Shown one piece after another: positions 24,451-37,700 of a stretch of 64,000 nt of DNA. The DNA comes from Ignelater luminosus (taxonomy: Eukaryota; Arthropoda; Insecta; Coleoptera; Elateridae). Where the stretch lies: the NCBI GenBank assembly GCA_011009095.1, contig VTPC01089669.1, positions 248,001 to 312,000 on the forward strand. Reading direction: 5' to 3'. Both the position numbers and the translations under genes were made by a program. Under the pieces are notes generated by a model that made no database searches, was not told where the DNA came from, and saw nothing but the letters and a program-made list of their open reading frames with translations. How positions within the stretch are numbered: position 1 is the stretch's first letter; every line of letters begins with the position of its first letter.

Positions 24451-25164
24451 CTTTGACGAGAAATATTTTAATAACCACCACAAAGGATAAAGCCAAGAAT
24501 GACTGTATGTTCTCACAAATTAATTCACGAACACAAATGTAGAATATTAAATCTTTTATTCTTACAACACGATACGATACGCACAGTCTCTAAGACAGTT
24601 AATCGACTGACAATGAGTCAAACTGCAGTTGCGAAAATGGTCAAGGTGCTAACTCCATAGTACACAGCACAAGGTACCTAGAGCCATTGTTGCCAGACGT
24701 ACCGTCATTAGAATATCTATACTTTTTTTTGGCTTACAACGTATCAAACGATGTAAAAAAAGTAATTTTGGGTAGTCTATAAAATTAAAACTCATGTGTG
24801 ATTGGTAGTTATCAAATTTATTGAAAGATGTTAAAAATGTCATACTAAACTTTAAAAACTTACCTGTAGGAAGTTCTGTATTATAATTTGATGAATACTC
24901 GTCCAATTAGATAAAACATATCCAAAGTAACTTCTAAATTTTAGTTAAATAAAAGGCACAATTATTCAGAAAGTATATGTTTCCTATAGCTAACTTCTAT
25001 AAAATGATTCTTAACATATAGAAAACAATACAAGATATATAACAAAATCTAGTTGACATTTACCGCATACCACATGCATAATCAACACATATTTGTACCC
25101 ATAACTATTTATAAATAAATCTCATAGTACCAATTACCCTAATACCAAATCCTAGCTAACTAAT

Positions 25165-25610
25165 AATTCTATAAAGTTATTTACATTCTGAAGTGGACAA
25201 TTGTAAAATTTTGCAAATACTTCAGACTTCTTTGTCCAGCCAGATGAATTTTCTGTTGCATCGATGTTCATTCCTCTGACCTAAATGCATGTCTGGTGCT
25301 GTGACTTCCGAATTGTTCAGTATCTATTCCGCTACATTTTATGATATCTTTTATCAAGAGGCTTATAGACTGGGTAGACGTTCTGTCAAAGGGTTTGCAG
25401 TAAGTTATGTTTAAATATTCCTTATTATTTCCAATCGATTGAGATACATCTAGGTACCTAATTATCGTTGAGGCTACACACAAATCAGAAAGATCTTCGA
25501 AAAAGTTAAATTTCAATGCTGGTTGCTCGCTATTATAGTTTGAGGTGTTTAACATGTCTGTGACAAAGATTTCTATTTTGTTCTCCTCCTTTTTAATTTA
25601 ATTTAAAGAT
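25165..25610 (-). pseudogene. DIRS-type tyrosine recombinase fragment
   Basis: On the minus strand: KFNFFEDLSDLCVASTIIRY, then SISLLIKDIIKCSGID, FGSHSTRHA with the HxxR box, and, after a frameshift at about 25265, SGWTKKSEVFAKFYN with the Trp and the presumed nucleophile Tyr. This order fits the recombinase of DIRS-like retrotransposons, which integrate without an integrase. The upstream RT/RNase H part is not seen, so this is a truncated copy. A Crypton is the alternative. Confidence 0.75.
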
Positions 25611-25619
25611 AGTTTTATT

Positions 25620-28600
25620 CGTTTCACTGGAGCTAATATGTTTAGTTCACCAAAGTGAGATATATCTCAGAACATACCTTATTATTAAAGACCGTATTTT
25701 AAGTATGAAAAGCTTTTCATACTTATAATAGGTACTTCAATTACGATAGTAAATGTGCACGTTTTAGTAAAAATGCTGTTATATGGACAAGGCTTTATTT
25801 TGTCTAAATACCTAGAGAAACAAATAACGGCCTACAATATAATTTTTAATGGCCTAAAATAGGATTTCTTGTTTTTTATTTACAATGTCTAGCAAAAATA
25901 AGGGAGAGTCAGATTTACCCTCTAAATAGCTCAATGCACGATCAGAAAACAACAACGATCTCAAACTCCAACAATGCTACCGGCACTTGTAGTGTACTCA
26001 CGCCTGTTTACAATACTCAAGTGGGAACATTACACAAATGCCGAGCGAAAATAACTTTTCAGTGAAAACATTAGGTACTGTGTATCAATAAAATATATCA
26101 GATTCGATTTAAAGTACTTGTTTAACTTTAGCAATATTTTATAATTCGGTTTTTCGAGTTTTGTTCAAAAGACAAGTTCTATTTTAGGACCTTATGAATT
26201 TAACAATTAATAAGGCCCTTGGTAAATAATTAAATTGGTAAATATTATGATTAAATTTACATCGTTTTCGAGTTCTACGATGAGGTATAGGAGCTTTTCA
26301 TCTCTTTTCCCGTTTTCACTGAGCTTTAACCTCTTTAAACCTTTCCGCAAAGGTTTTTCCACAAAGAAGCTCGTCCGAGGTACTATTTTTTTAACAATTT
26401 TTTTACGGTGGGATTTACGTGAAGCTCAACATGGTACCTTCTGTTAGTCGAGCGACACTTTCTAAAAACTAGAAATACGCAAAATATTGACTTTTCGGAA
26501 ATAAATATTCGAGGTAAAATGGTCCCACTTATACCTGTTAATTCGTTGGACATGCTCGAATGTTTTGTACCTTAGAATTTTCATAGAAAAAGGGTTTTGC
26601 CGTTTGTCAATTATTTTCTTTCAAACGTACTTCTTTAGAAATATCTTAAACACTTTTGTACATTATAAATAATTTTCGTAGAAGGTTTAAGAATTTTGTT
26701 TAGTGTCTAATTCTTAGTGTAGATAACACATTATAAATTTTCCTAGAAGAATTTTGCTTTTGTCTAAATTCTTCTTAAACGGACCTACAGCAATAATATT
26801 TCCTTGAACAAAATTTCTGTTAACAGTTTTTAGAAAATGATTTTCTTCGAAGACTCGAGAATTTTGTTCTTTGTTAAAACACAGGTAGAGATGTATAAAA
26901 GCTTAGTTATTTACAGGGACGACACAGTCACTCGCTAAGATTCATTGGATATCATTCCAGTTTGCATAAAATTTAACATAGTTCCTCGACAATTGTCAAC
27001 CTGTTATAATCTTTAATAAATAACTTTTATTTTTACTATTTATTATTATTATTAAACGAACTCGCATATTATATAAAAACGCCTGACCACACCACATCTT
27101 CTCTATGTAAAAATTGTCGCATAAAATTTTATCCGAATTCACAATGGCGGGTAATAACTGCGATTTGATGTCGGTGATCGGGAATTCGTTTTTAAGATTC
27201 TGTTCTTATACCTGTTAACGCCGCGAGTGCCATCTCCATGCAGCTAAATGGTGGCCACATGTTGATCTTTTTTTTTGTTGGGATCCAGCAATGGTGAATA
27301 CATTTCGAAATTTAACCGAAGAACTCACAAAAGAGAAATGTTCATAGGTATAAGGTATTTCTTCTCCGATTTTTTTTTCTTACTTTTATCTATCCCCAGC
27401 GTGAAGCACTTGGACCATATATCCGGCAACGGGCGCCTAGTAAACTTCAGTCTGATGTGCCTGTTGAAAAGAGCAATTTTTTGGAATCTTGTTCAGGATA
27501 GGCGAGAGGTCTTGCATCGCATCTACCGAATGGTCGGATAGATACAGGATTAAGAAAAGGATTCACCTGAAAGATGATTTGTTATTTTTCTGCCCAAAAG
27601 GGTGGATGTTTGAATAAACATTGCAGAAGGCATGGAACATTGCTGGAGATATGTCTCCCTAGATTGAATGATTTTAGCTATATGCTATTCAAATGAACAG
27701 CCTTAGCAAGTCCTTACTTGTGTTGCTAGCAGTCCAACAACAGTGCTGCTTTCTATCAAGCATTACTAGCTCCTTGGGCAACTTTCGCCTTTTTCATTGC
27801 AGCCCTACACAATTACTGCTACCATAATCATTATCGTTTTTTTTTTGGCATTACTGCAAATAGAGGAGTACTTTCCGAAAACGCCCTAGCTGAATGAAGC
27901 ACAACAGTGTAGTGATAATGAATAATAATTAATCGATGAACCGGTTGGTCACGACACAAACTTATTATTCAACCTTTTAAAAGAAATGTACTCGACAAAA
28001 CCACGATTGTGTGACCACATGTGTTATTTAATTAAACGAGTATATCAAAATAGAATGCAATCTTTAAGATATTGTTTGTAATTAATATATTTAAATCAAA
28101 AGGATGATACTGTTTTTGACTTCTCTTTTTGAAATTGAGAGATATAAACAGAATGACTTTTAATATGTTCAGTTACCGAATACTTAACGGTTTCCAGTAA
28201 TATATAGTGAGGAGATAGATTTTAATGGAACATAATTTTTCACAGTATAGGTACCCTCAATTATAGAAAGATGCATACTATACATAACAACAGAAATTTG
28301 TATCTCCAATAATTCAGTTTAAACCAACAGGAAATGTCTAAATTTGCAATATGTATATGTATATGTACTACAGGATATAATCACAACTTTATTATTATAG
28401 CACTTATTGGCAAGAAACGCAATTAGATATTTAAGAGAAACTGCATATTCGATAAAATTTTAGTAATTGATTAATATATTTAGCTTATTAGTAATAAACT
28501 ATGCATTAAATTTGATATCACGACAAAACTTGAATTTTATCATGCTACGTTGAGTCAATTCCGCGACGGGTTGTGACGTCAAACTACTACGTTTAATCTT

Positions 28601-30120
28601 TAAATACTTTCATACTGAAGTGGCTAAATTAAATATTTAGTATTAATCACTGAAATATGAATTAGTCCAATGTTACAGTTAAGTTTTAATGTGCATAATT
28701 GAAACTGAACGACTTAACATTTAACATAATCAACGGAGAATTCAGTGTGGCATAAATCAGACACTAAGCAAAAAGTTACTCATTGCAGAAATATGTAACG
28801 CAAAAACATGTATCAAAGAATTTCCAATCATAAATGTGGCTAGGTTTTTTAATTTAATCCGTTTTTTAAAAGGTATTTAAAATTGTTACTTTTCAAAATT
28901 AGAATTTTATGAAATTGCTTATTTTTGGAGAATATAACCTACAGGGGAAAATAAAAATTAGTAATTTTTAGCTCAAAAAGAATCTATTTAAACTAATTTA
29001 TAGATATAATGCCTATTCACGTTGTCTGTATTGCATTACTAATGCGAATTTTAGTGTTTTTGTATTTTTGTATTTTTATCTCAAAATTCAATGTTTTCAT
29101 AAGCTTTCAAAAAAAGAATTTTATGAGAATGTCTACTCCAATTATGTAATGGGGATTTTACAAATTTTAAGTGTAAAAATATAAGCATGTAAAACACTTT
29201 TCTTCACATAATTATTCAACTAGAAAATACTGAAGTGTTTTCTGGGTTTAGACGTTTGGATGGTTTTTTCCACAGCTGTGGAACGCTTTAAATAAAGAAT
29301 TCTCTGTGCATCTAAGGCCAAAATTCTTGGAAACGTCAACCGTATTTCCCAATGGGGCATCTACTCGAATGATTTTCATTTCTTCTTTACTCCCACCCTT
29401 ACCCCTGATGATGTCATTAATTTTTTTAACGGCAACTTTCATCTTTTCTTACAGATTCTGATTCTCTTAAAAATTCTGTGTGCGGCAAGCATACAATTAC
29501 TTTCTACATTGAACCTTTACTGTTACTTTGTGAATGAGCTTAGTAACATCACATTGTTGTGACGCTCTAGATATTCCTCGAAGAAACTAAGTGCACCCCG
29601 CTAGACTAATTTGTGCTATTACACATGCAGCACATTTTGTTGTCAATGTTTTGCTTTGTGATATGCTTCAAGTAACTTCGAGTTAGTATCACCTTATCTT
29701 GTATAGGTATTAGTATCGCTTGCTAAGGTGCAATTCCCCAATTCCCAGATACATAATTTGTGAAGTTCTAAGATCAACATCTTCTCCATATACTGCTGCA
29801 CAGAATCTGCCATGAAAAGTTTTTTCTTCTTACTTTCTTCTCCTGCTGAATATTGTAAATTTTCTACAATTTCTTCTTTTCATCTTCTACCGTGTCAGAT
29901 TCTCTTACCCAGATTCTCTTTGTCATTATCATTAATAAATAATTTTAGTCCACTACAAAAGTGTTAAATATGTACATAACAGATAGTCCTAGTCTAGGGA
30001 CGCATTATACAATTCTCAATTCACAGTAGCCAAAGAGTTTTAGTATTAATTTGAATTCCTTTTCTTCTTTCTCAGATATTTTTATAACATCTGTGTTTTT
30101 TCAATTTCATTAAATTTGAA
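25620..30120. other. AT-rich stretch without a recognised gene
   Basis: Frames at 26235-26447, 27275-27541 and 29248-29442 (minus) show no known domain. Around 26640-27030 there are loosely repeated TATAAAT/AGAATTTTG units, a TATAAAAG at about 26896 and an AATAAATAAC at about 27015, an order reminiscent of a solo LTR, but no paired LTR or target duplication could be shown. Confidence 0.35.
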
Positions 30121-30124
30121 ATTT

Positions 30125-30545
30125 CAAGCTATAATCACCCTCTGAAATGTTTGATCCCATAATCAATAACTATTCGATGCATATCCCATTATCATTTTAC
30201 TGCTTCATATAACAACTTTCTTGCGATTTTCTTTTGATACATCAACATAAGCTTTGCATCTAAAAACAACAAGAAGGTCCAAATGCTGTTTCTTCCCAGA
30301 ACTTATTATGTAGTCCTGAATCAAACGATAAACATCTTATCGTTTTCATAAATGTTTCCTTTTGGCTCCGGGTTTGTTGGTGCAGCATATTTGATTCTTA
30401 TACCTTTCTAAGCAAGGTAGTTATTTTTTTAATTTTGAAAATCATATATACTCCGTCATTATCACATGTAAGTCATATAATGGTAACTCCAAACTTTGCA
30501 GTAGCCATCGCTTCATATACTTTGAACTGATCAAAGATAAAGAAT
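30125..30545 (-). pseudogene. Ty1/copia-type retrotransposon integrase fragment
   Basis: On the minus strand: FKVYEAMATAKFGV, LTCDNDGVY (the usual CDNGGEY with its Asp), KYAAPTNPEPKGN, LDSGLHNKFWEETAFG, RCKAYVDVSKENRKK, and LWDQTFQRVII. This is the order of the copia integrase core and C-terminal region. Multiple stops and frame changes kill it. Long terminal repeats were not found; RT may follow toward 29250 but was not recognised. Confidence 0.75.
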
Positions 30546-30771
30546 TCTTGTTTTTGAAGAAGACACATACCACGAGAGCAGCAAGAAACCAAGTCAATGA
30601 TACTTTTGGAATTTTAAAAGATAGTCTTAGAGTAATCCTTAAATTAAGAATTCATATATTAGACTTTTAGATGAATTAAACATTTTAAATTAACCCTTCG
30701 TTATTTTCAAGAAAAAAGAATAAAAAGATCATTGTGAAATACACATTTACCCAAGAAAGAAAATAACATTT

Positions 30772-31510
30772 TCAAATAGTCCCTAGAATATCCGGCGTAA
30801 GTTCATCTATCTTTGCTAAAATGATATTTTGTAGATCGTCTAGATTATGTAGCCTATTTCTAAAAATATTGTTTTTAAAATATGGGAATAAAAAGAAGTC
30901 AGAAAGCCACAAGCTTAAACTTATCATCATAAAATTTCTGTAAAAACTGTATGACACAATTAGCAGTATGTGCTGTGGCATTATCCTACTGAAAGTTACA
31001 ATTTCTAAGCTCACCATCGTGAAGTTCATTAATGAATTTTATATAATTTGTCTTCTTGAAACAACCACCCATAAACCAATCTTTTGTGGATGTAATGGTG
31101 TTTCTATGAATATATGTGGATGTTCTATTGCCATATTCTCATATTTTGGCATCAAGGTAAAACCAACCTTTATCGGAGAACCATGTAATGTCTAATGTGT
31201 CATTGTTATTTATACTGGTTAAAAACCAGTTGCAATAATTTATTCTTCGTTGACAACCCTGCTGTAGAAGTTGATGAAACGCGTGGATTTTATATGGAAA
31301 CAACCAAGTCGTTGTTTACAACTGTTTGGCACGTACAAATGATAAATTAATTTCTTGGGATAGTTTTCTGATTGGTGTGGAAGAAGTTGTCTGCATGATA
31401 TTTCTAATATTGTTAACAAATTCTACCGTTCTTTTTGTAGGTTACCAGATCCCTTCTTACTATCAAAGCTTCCAATTTCTCTGAAATTATTTACAACTAT
31501 CTTGATAGAT
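30772..31510 (-). pseudogene. Tc1/mariner-superfamily transposase relic (DUF4817-like HTH), second copy
   Basis: On the minus strand: NNFREIGSFDSKKGSG, TTSSTPIRKLSQEINLSF, LFPYKIHAFHQLL, RRINYCNWFL, ITWFSDKGWFYLDA (first Asp), HPHIFIETPLHPQKIGLWVV, DNATAHTANCVIQFLQK (second Asp), and SDFFLFPYFKNNIFRNRLHN. It covers most of a DD-type transposase but with stops and at least three frame changes. It is better preserved in order than the copy at 13005-13572. Confidence 0.8.
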
Positions 31511-31942
31511 TAATAAAAACTGTTACATGTAAAGTTTGCAGCCTCATTTGTAAAATGCTAAAATTCTTCAAAACTGGCTTCAAATGAATATTCCCATTTA
31601 CCATTTTAATTCTTGATACCATTACAAAAATAAGATTCTAATATGAAAATTTTATGTTTCCCTGTTAACATTTTTAAATTATTATAATTATGATTAATTG
31701 TACTGTAATCTCTTAAAAAATAACCTACGTAAAATTTAAATTATCTTAATAGCTTTTGTTTTACTATTTTATCAACATGAAACTATCGAAAACAAGTAAT
31801 TCATAATCCATGGGCATCTTTAACTTTTTTACATTTCGTAATTGGTCACTATCAGTTTAATTCTACTGATTATTACAATCTCGTTTTATTACAGTTTTAA
31901 TGTCGTACATACCTATAACAAACATCATGGAATTTATTGTAG

Positions 31943-33058
31943 TACGAGGCTTGCTAGAAAAATTTCTGGGTACTTTCTGTGGTGTCAGCGTTGTGCCATT
32001 GTCAAATTCAAAACACCTGCCACTTCTAACCTATAATTCAGTTGACAGTTCCTACCCAAGCTAACCAGTTCTGTTTACACAATGCTTTGAAAAAAATACT
32101 TTTGTGAAAAATGGAACTCTCCCATCAATATTTTCGAGCAATGATTTTTTACGATTTTCGAGGCAACTTAACATCCAAACAATGCATAGAACGGCTTAAT
32201 GCTGGTTTTGGTGAAGAAGATCCGGCGAATAAAACTGTTTATAATTTAATTTGCTGAGTTCCAGCGTGAACGTCCTTTTCTCAGTGATGAATTTCGTGAA
32301 GGTCGTCCATCCACGTGTGTTGTTGCCACTAACGTTGATGCTATGCGGGTAATGATTGAGTGAGATCGGCTTGTGACGCACCGTGAAATAGGAGTCACCT
32401 TGGGCATTGACAAAAAAGCAATACACACGATTTTACACGATCATTTAAACGTACGGAAGCTTTGCAGTAGCTGTGTTCTACATAATTTGAGCAAAGCTCA
32501 AAAGAAGAATCGTGTGAATTGGTGCAAAGAAATGCTGAAGAAATTCAACCGAAATCGTTTAAATCGCTTGTTTTTTCCGTATTTTTGGACATGTGGCAAT
32601 CATAGTTTTAGAGAATGGAAGAATTATGAATGCTGATTGGTACACAACAATTTGTTTGCGAAAGTCATTGGTGAAATCAGAAAAAACAATCCTAATCGAC
32701 GCATTATTCTTCACCATGACAATGCAAGTGCCCACACAGTTTTACAAACTGTTGACTTTTTAATGAAAAAGTGAAATTGATGTCGCATTGCTCGTATTCG
32801 CCTGATCTAACACCAAATGACTTCTTTCTGTTCCCGACAATCAAATACAAGATGCGTGATGAACGTTATTCTTTGCCTGAAGCAACCGTTGAGGCATTTA
32901 GGCAACTGGTTTCTGAGCTACCAGCTTTAGATTGGAGAAAATGCTTCTAAAATTATTTAAAAGTGCATTAATGCAAAAGGGGAATATTTTGAACAACAAT
33001 AAAGCCATTTGTGTTTTTCTTAATCATTTGCAGAAATCTTTTCAGCAAGTCGAGTCTT
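31943..33058 (+). mobile_element. mariner element with recognisable inverted repeats and internal deletion
   Basis: A TA dinucleotide (31943-31944) precedes CGAGGCTTGCTAGAAAAATT. An imperfect inverted copy (CAGAAATCTTTTCAGCAAGT) lies at 33031-33050. Between them is a damaged mariner transposase. At about 1.1 kb it is shorter than the usual 1.25-1.3 kb, fitting the deletion seen in the coding part. Confidence 0.78.
32111..33002 (+). pseudogene. mariner transposase pseudogene
   Basis: The relic starts at ATG 32111 with MELSHQYFRAMIFYDFRGNL and keeps LNAGFGEE, the SDEFREGRPST linker, LVTHREIGVTLGID and SKAQKKNRVNWCKEML. A deletion after KKFNR removes the block that carries the first catalytic Asp. 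The rest resumes in another frame as FGHVAIIVLENGR, RRIILHHDNASAHT (second Asp), SYSPDLTPNDFFLF (third Asp of D34D), and ends KGEYFEQQ with TAA at 33000. Several stops and frame changes are present. It is inactive. Confidence 0.9.
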
Positions 33059-33649
33059 GCGATCGGCTTATAGTCCATAATATTCTGTTCAAGGAATTTA
33101 CTAGTAAAATAAATTTATCTTGAATAAGATGTTTTATTTATTATTATTAATTCATATTGCTGTCTATTAATTTGAAGATTCATGATACATGGAATATTAT
33201 TAGTCATTTTGGTGGACAAGCATAAGATCAGTGTTTAACTGAGAAGTCGATTTCTTTACCATATAAGATACAGGGGCAGATAATTTTGGTTTTAAGGAAG
33301 AAATCAGGCAATGTGTACAAGAAGAATAATATTATATACTGGAATTTCCGAATTAGGGGCTATCGTGGCAGTCTAATTGCAGTTCTAATTGCTATTTACA
33401 CAAAATACTCGATATGAGTCTACCAAAAAAAAAGAAATATTTTCAGAGCTTAGCATACCATACCCTTGGTTTAAATAGGTGTTTTTTTATTTTGTAAAAT
33501 GAAAAAATGAAATCGTTAATATGATTATATCATAAAAGACTGTTTAGTTATATAATTGTTTTAATTAATTAGTAAAGTCTCTTGAATTGGGATAGCAACG
33601 GAATCTACGTTCTTGTGACTAAATGAAAAATTGAAAGATCTCACCTGCG

Positions 33650-34707
33650 TTTTAATTGCGCCACGACGTCGGTCCGGTCTTATTAAAGACAGATGGTTGG
33701 ATAATTTTAGAATTATAAGGTTCCAATAAAGATAATAGATTTCTAAAACTGGTTTTAGTTATAGCGGTACTAATACCAAATGCAGTTTTAACACCAAAAG
33801 TAGTTCCAGTTGCTATAACGTAAATACCTACTGTGTGTCCGATGGAAGGCAGAAATTTCGAAATGAATCCAAATGTTATTTTTAAAGAACCCAGCATGAC
33901 AAAAACAGTTAGTTATTGTTTCCGGTAATGCTCTTTGCCATGCTTTGTGGAGACGTTTATTGCATCCAAAAGTGTTACTTACGGCTGTTTTCCTTAACTT
34001 CAATGCAGTTTATTGTTTTGAAAAGAAGCAGCTTTCTACAATGAGATGACCCATAAGTTGCAACTTTGACGTTATGTTAAGTTTTTCAGTTTTTCCGTTT
34101 TTCAAATCACACACAATATTAAATTTGTCTTCTAATGTAAACACTAGTTGATGTTTTTTTAAATTTTCTATTTTTATCTTGTGACCAGCAAGCAGAAGGT
34201 AAAACTAAATCTGCATTTGGAAATTCTTTTGTACTTGAGGGTGATTTAAAAAACCCACTTATGAAATTATACCAGGTAATACCGTAATTAACATCTGTTC
34301 TGCATTTCCACCCTTTGTGAGCTGAAATAAAAAGTTTTCTAAGAAAAAGACTTATAGGACGTTCTATTTTGTAAAGTAAGGGTGATTGGCATCAACTGCT
34401 TTACATAGACATGTAAAGTGTAATGTAAATTAAATTTTTGCTAATCCTTTACCGAAAAGACTAACTGCAATCCTCTTTCAGAAAGAAATATATTATTGTT
34501 CTGGAAAAAGAAGTATTTTTAAAGATAAATGTCCATAAATGGAAACAATTTTGTGGGATCTTATATCCGAAAGTTCGTTGTTTAAGAGTTCATTATATCC
34601 GAGAACACTTATAAGGAATCTTATTGGTAGTTTGGCGGGACTTTTGGGATTAGTTCATTATATCCGGTGGTTCGCTATAGTAAGTTCGCTATAAGCAACT
34701 TCGACTG
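33650..34707 (-). mobile_element. pogo/Tigger-like element relic with one terminal inverted repeat
   Basis: Next to a TA, the minus strand from 34707 reads CAGTCGAAGTTGCTTATAGC and continues with repeated GCGAACTTAC / ATAATGAAC units, the typical pogo-group terminus. Inside, LEDKFNIVCDLKNGKTEK (HTH start), GWKCRTDVNYGITWYNFI, and LHKAWQRALPETITNCFCHA (34003-33890) resemble parts of a jerky/Tigger transposase. The centre with the catalytic residues is gone, and the second terminus was not found. Confidence 0.6.
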
Positions 34708-34719
34708 TAACTTTAGAAG

Positions 34720-37700
34720 TAGTAGTTACATTTTTTTAAAATTGAAATAAACTGCAAACACTTCTAATTCCTAATCTTTGATGATATTCGGGATTAATGT
34801 TGTTACACAAATACTCATAATGGGATCTTATGGTATACAATCTACAACAAGAAAACAATTAAGGTGTATAACAAATTGTAAATGTGTTGCTTATTACAGT
34901 GTACAAATTGCATGAAAATTGTCTACTTTTATAGACAGGCGAATCGAATATTTTTTATTATTTTTACTCTGTGCTGATTAGTAGATTTTACTTAGGTATT
35001 ATAATAAACCAGTAGATACCCATGAAATTTGTAAGTGGAGTATGTTCACAACGATAAGGATGCATTGCATAAAATTACATCCAAGACTGTAAGTAAATAA
35101 ATGAGTTATGGATATGCAATTATCATACATGTAAAAAATGCTCTTTATCCTATTTCTGTTGCCAGATACAGTATGCACCCCTCAAAGTCCATACCTATTC
35201 TACTTTCTTTTCCAGTGCTTACACCCTTTACTCATTTTTAGTTTGGAAACAGGATTCTTTTTAATAAATCCAAATTACGTCGATTATCTGTAACTACGTC
35301 AGAGAAGACACTTTAGCCCTGCTATGGTTTGCTTACTTTCTTGTTCTCACAGCTAGTACTCTCTGCGTCGACAGGGGTTCTAGCCCTGGCAACGGAATGA
35401 CCTTCTTTTAGTCGGATTTTACGACAAACATTACTATTATATAATTATTCTTTGATTTCAGATCCGGCATATCTGAAGTAAGTTATATCACGATTCACTT
35501 CAGCAGTAATGGCCAATTTGGACTTGTAGTGTATTTGCGACCAATCTATGCTGTTTCGAGTATTACAGGCTCTTGAACTGTAACCGATATAGTTAGATAA
35601 CAATGATAATATATTATTTACGTTTGATTTAAGATTTTGAAGTAGGTATTTACACATTCATTTACACTAACTACCACGGGTACAATTTTAATGTGAAAGT
35701 CACGATGTTCCTTAGGATACTCACAATTAACGCTTTCGAACTAAGCGCTGACACTATTATAACCGAAAAAAGAGATTATACCTTGACAATATTTCTCACT
35801 TTGATTCAATTATTTTTTGGTTTTTATGGGCAGTTCGAGGTTATTCTGAAAATACTGAAAAACAAGACACTTTAGCAGGTACCACTGAGTTTCCAAAATC
35901 TCTAGAAATTCAATTTTACTCGAAAACTACTCATTTCACAGTAAAAATGTACGAAGTAATTTTTTGTAAAATCGGTTTTAGATTTCGAAGATGAAGACAA
36001 GATATTTTAAATTGAATACATCCTTTGTCTAGGAAACGGTAGACTTTAGTAAACCTGGATATATAAGCTAAAAGGTCCAGTTTTTATCAAGACATTTACG
36101 TGACAAATATTTCTATTCGTTCTTAAAACACCCTGTATACAATAATGGAAAAAAATTGATAAGAGTGTATTTTCAAAAACTTTTCTGTGCTCTTGAAAGT
36201 TTTTCAATTTTACATAAACCCAGAAATATAGATAGTCCTAGAGGGTTTCGACATTACTTAAAACTAAACAGTATAGGTACAGGAATAAACAAAAACAGCC
36301 AACAAGAAATAAATACAGACTGTGATTTATAAAAATTTATTAATTTCTTTATTCAACCTGACAATTCTTGTAATTCATGAAACAAACAGATTTAAGTAAA
36401 TATATTTTCTATTTACACATTTTAATACTTAAACGTTAGTATCTGAGGAAAATGTTTTTTTTGGAATTAGTCTATCTTTATTTGCATTCTTCAAACAAGA
36501 GAATATTGACATTTATGATAACATTTCACAGCAAAAGTGTTGCAGTATGTAATTTTTTTAGTGAATATACAGTGACATATAGAGCATTCAAGCCAATAAA
36601 ACACACTACTTTGCAGAACTTTCCGTTTAACAGATTCTTACTGTTTTATTGAAAGGCAATAATTTAGATGAAGGTTAGGATGATGACATTTTGCAAAGTC
36701 TTTTTTAGAGTATAGGCTGGACATGTTTAAGTAGCTATGACTATTTTAAGCAAATAAAATGGGTTAGAAACCATAACTCCCTAGTAATTTTTCTGCATGA
36801 TAAGTTACAGCTTGTTATAGCATGCACAGCATTCTTGTTTTTATAAAGAGGTATTGAATAAATTTTGTATGGCACACGTGTGTTATGGCATACTTGTCAC
36901 TTAAGAAAATTAGCTTTTTCTTGCACGACCAATATGCATCATGATAACACACTACTGCTATTTTCAGCAATGTAAAGCAGATAGAATTAATGCGCAAGTT
37001 CAATCAATTATGAAAAAATGAAAAACTCCGAGGTCCAGTATGGATTTAAACGTCGTTTCCTCAAATGTGGTCGAAAATGAGATTTATTAAACGAAAAGTC
37101 CTAACTATCATTTAACAACTCACATAGTTTTAATACAGATAAGAATGAGCAAAAATGTTTAGAAATACTTTCACTTCACTGTTATTTTTGTGCGAAGTTT
37201 TTAACATACATCGACATCACAATTTTGTTACAAATTTTAAAATCAGTGATAACTGGAATGTATAACATGTAAGTACATACAAAGTGTTTAACAATTAATT
37301 ACATGGAATAAGATTTGGAAAGTCATTAATGTAACAGTGAAAAGTGATAATTTAACTTACATTTATTTATGAACACGTTGAATAAATTGTAATCTACTAT
37401 AGATAGTAATTTTTACCTTTTTGTTACTTTTTAGAACTGCTTATCTTTTACAACGTAAACTGCATATAGTAACATTAATCGTAGTCACCTCTTTCCATTT
37501 ATAAACCATACCAAGTAATCTTATATGAAGTCACGATGGCTTTAACCAAACAACTTAATCCAGATTTCATCTTATAACTTTTAAAACGTGGCTTTATACT
37601 ATATAATTTCCAATCATACGATCTCAGTAATCAAGCCGTATCTCTGATTCAACAAATGTATCATGACTGATTGATTCTCTCAAATTCAGATCTTTAGACT

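Noticed and set aside
24432..24510. A signal-peptide-like frame (SFLALSFVVVIKIFLV) at the 5' end of the phase-1 gene.
   Set aside because: It has no ATG and ends in phase 2, which does not join to the following phase-1 exons; the ATG frame MQNNPV does.
24649..24906. A further microexon (AACTTCCTACAG before GTAAGT, 24865-24876) or start exon for the phase-1 gene.
   Set aside because: The surrounding frame (SNYNTELPTGKFLKF) resembles the DIRS recombinase start (SNYNSEQPALKFNFF) at 25500-25555, so the splice-like signal is more likely chance within transposon debris.
29248..29442. A 64-residue Lys-rich minus-strand frame downstream of the copia fragment.
   Set aside because: It could be part of the copia element, but no RT or RNase H motif is visible.
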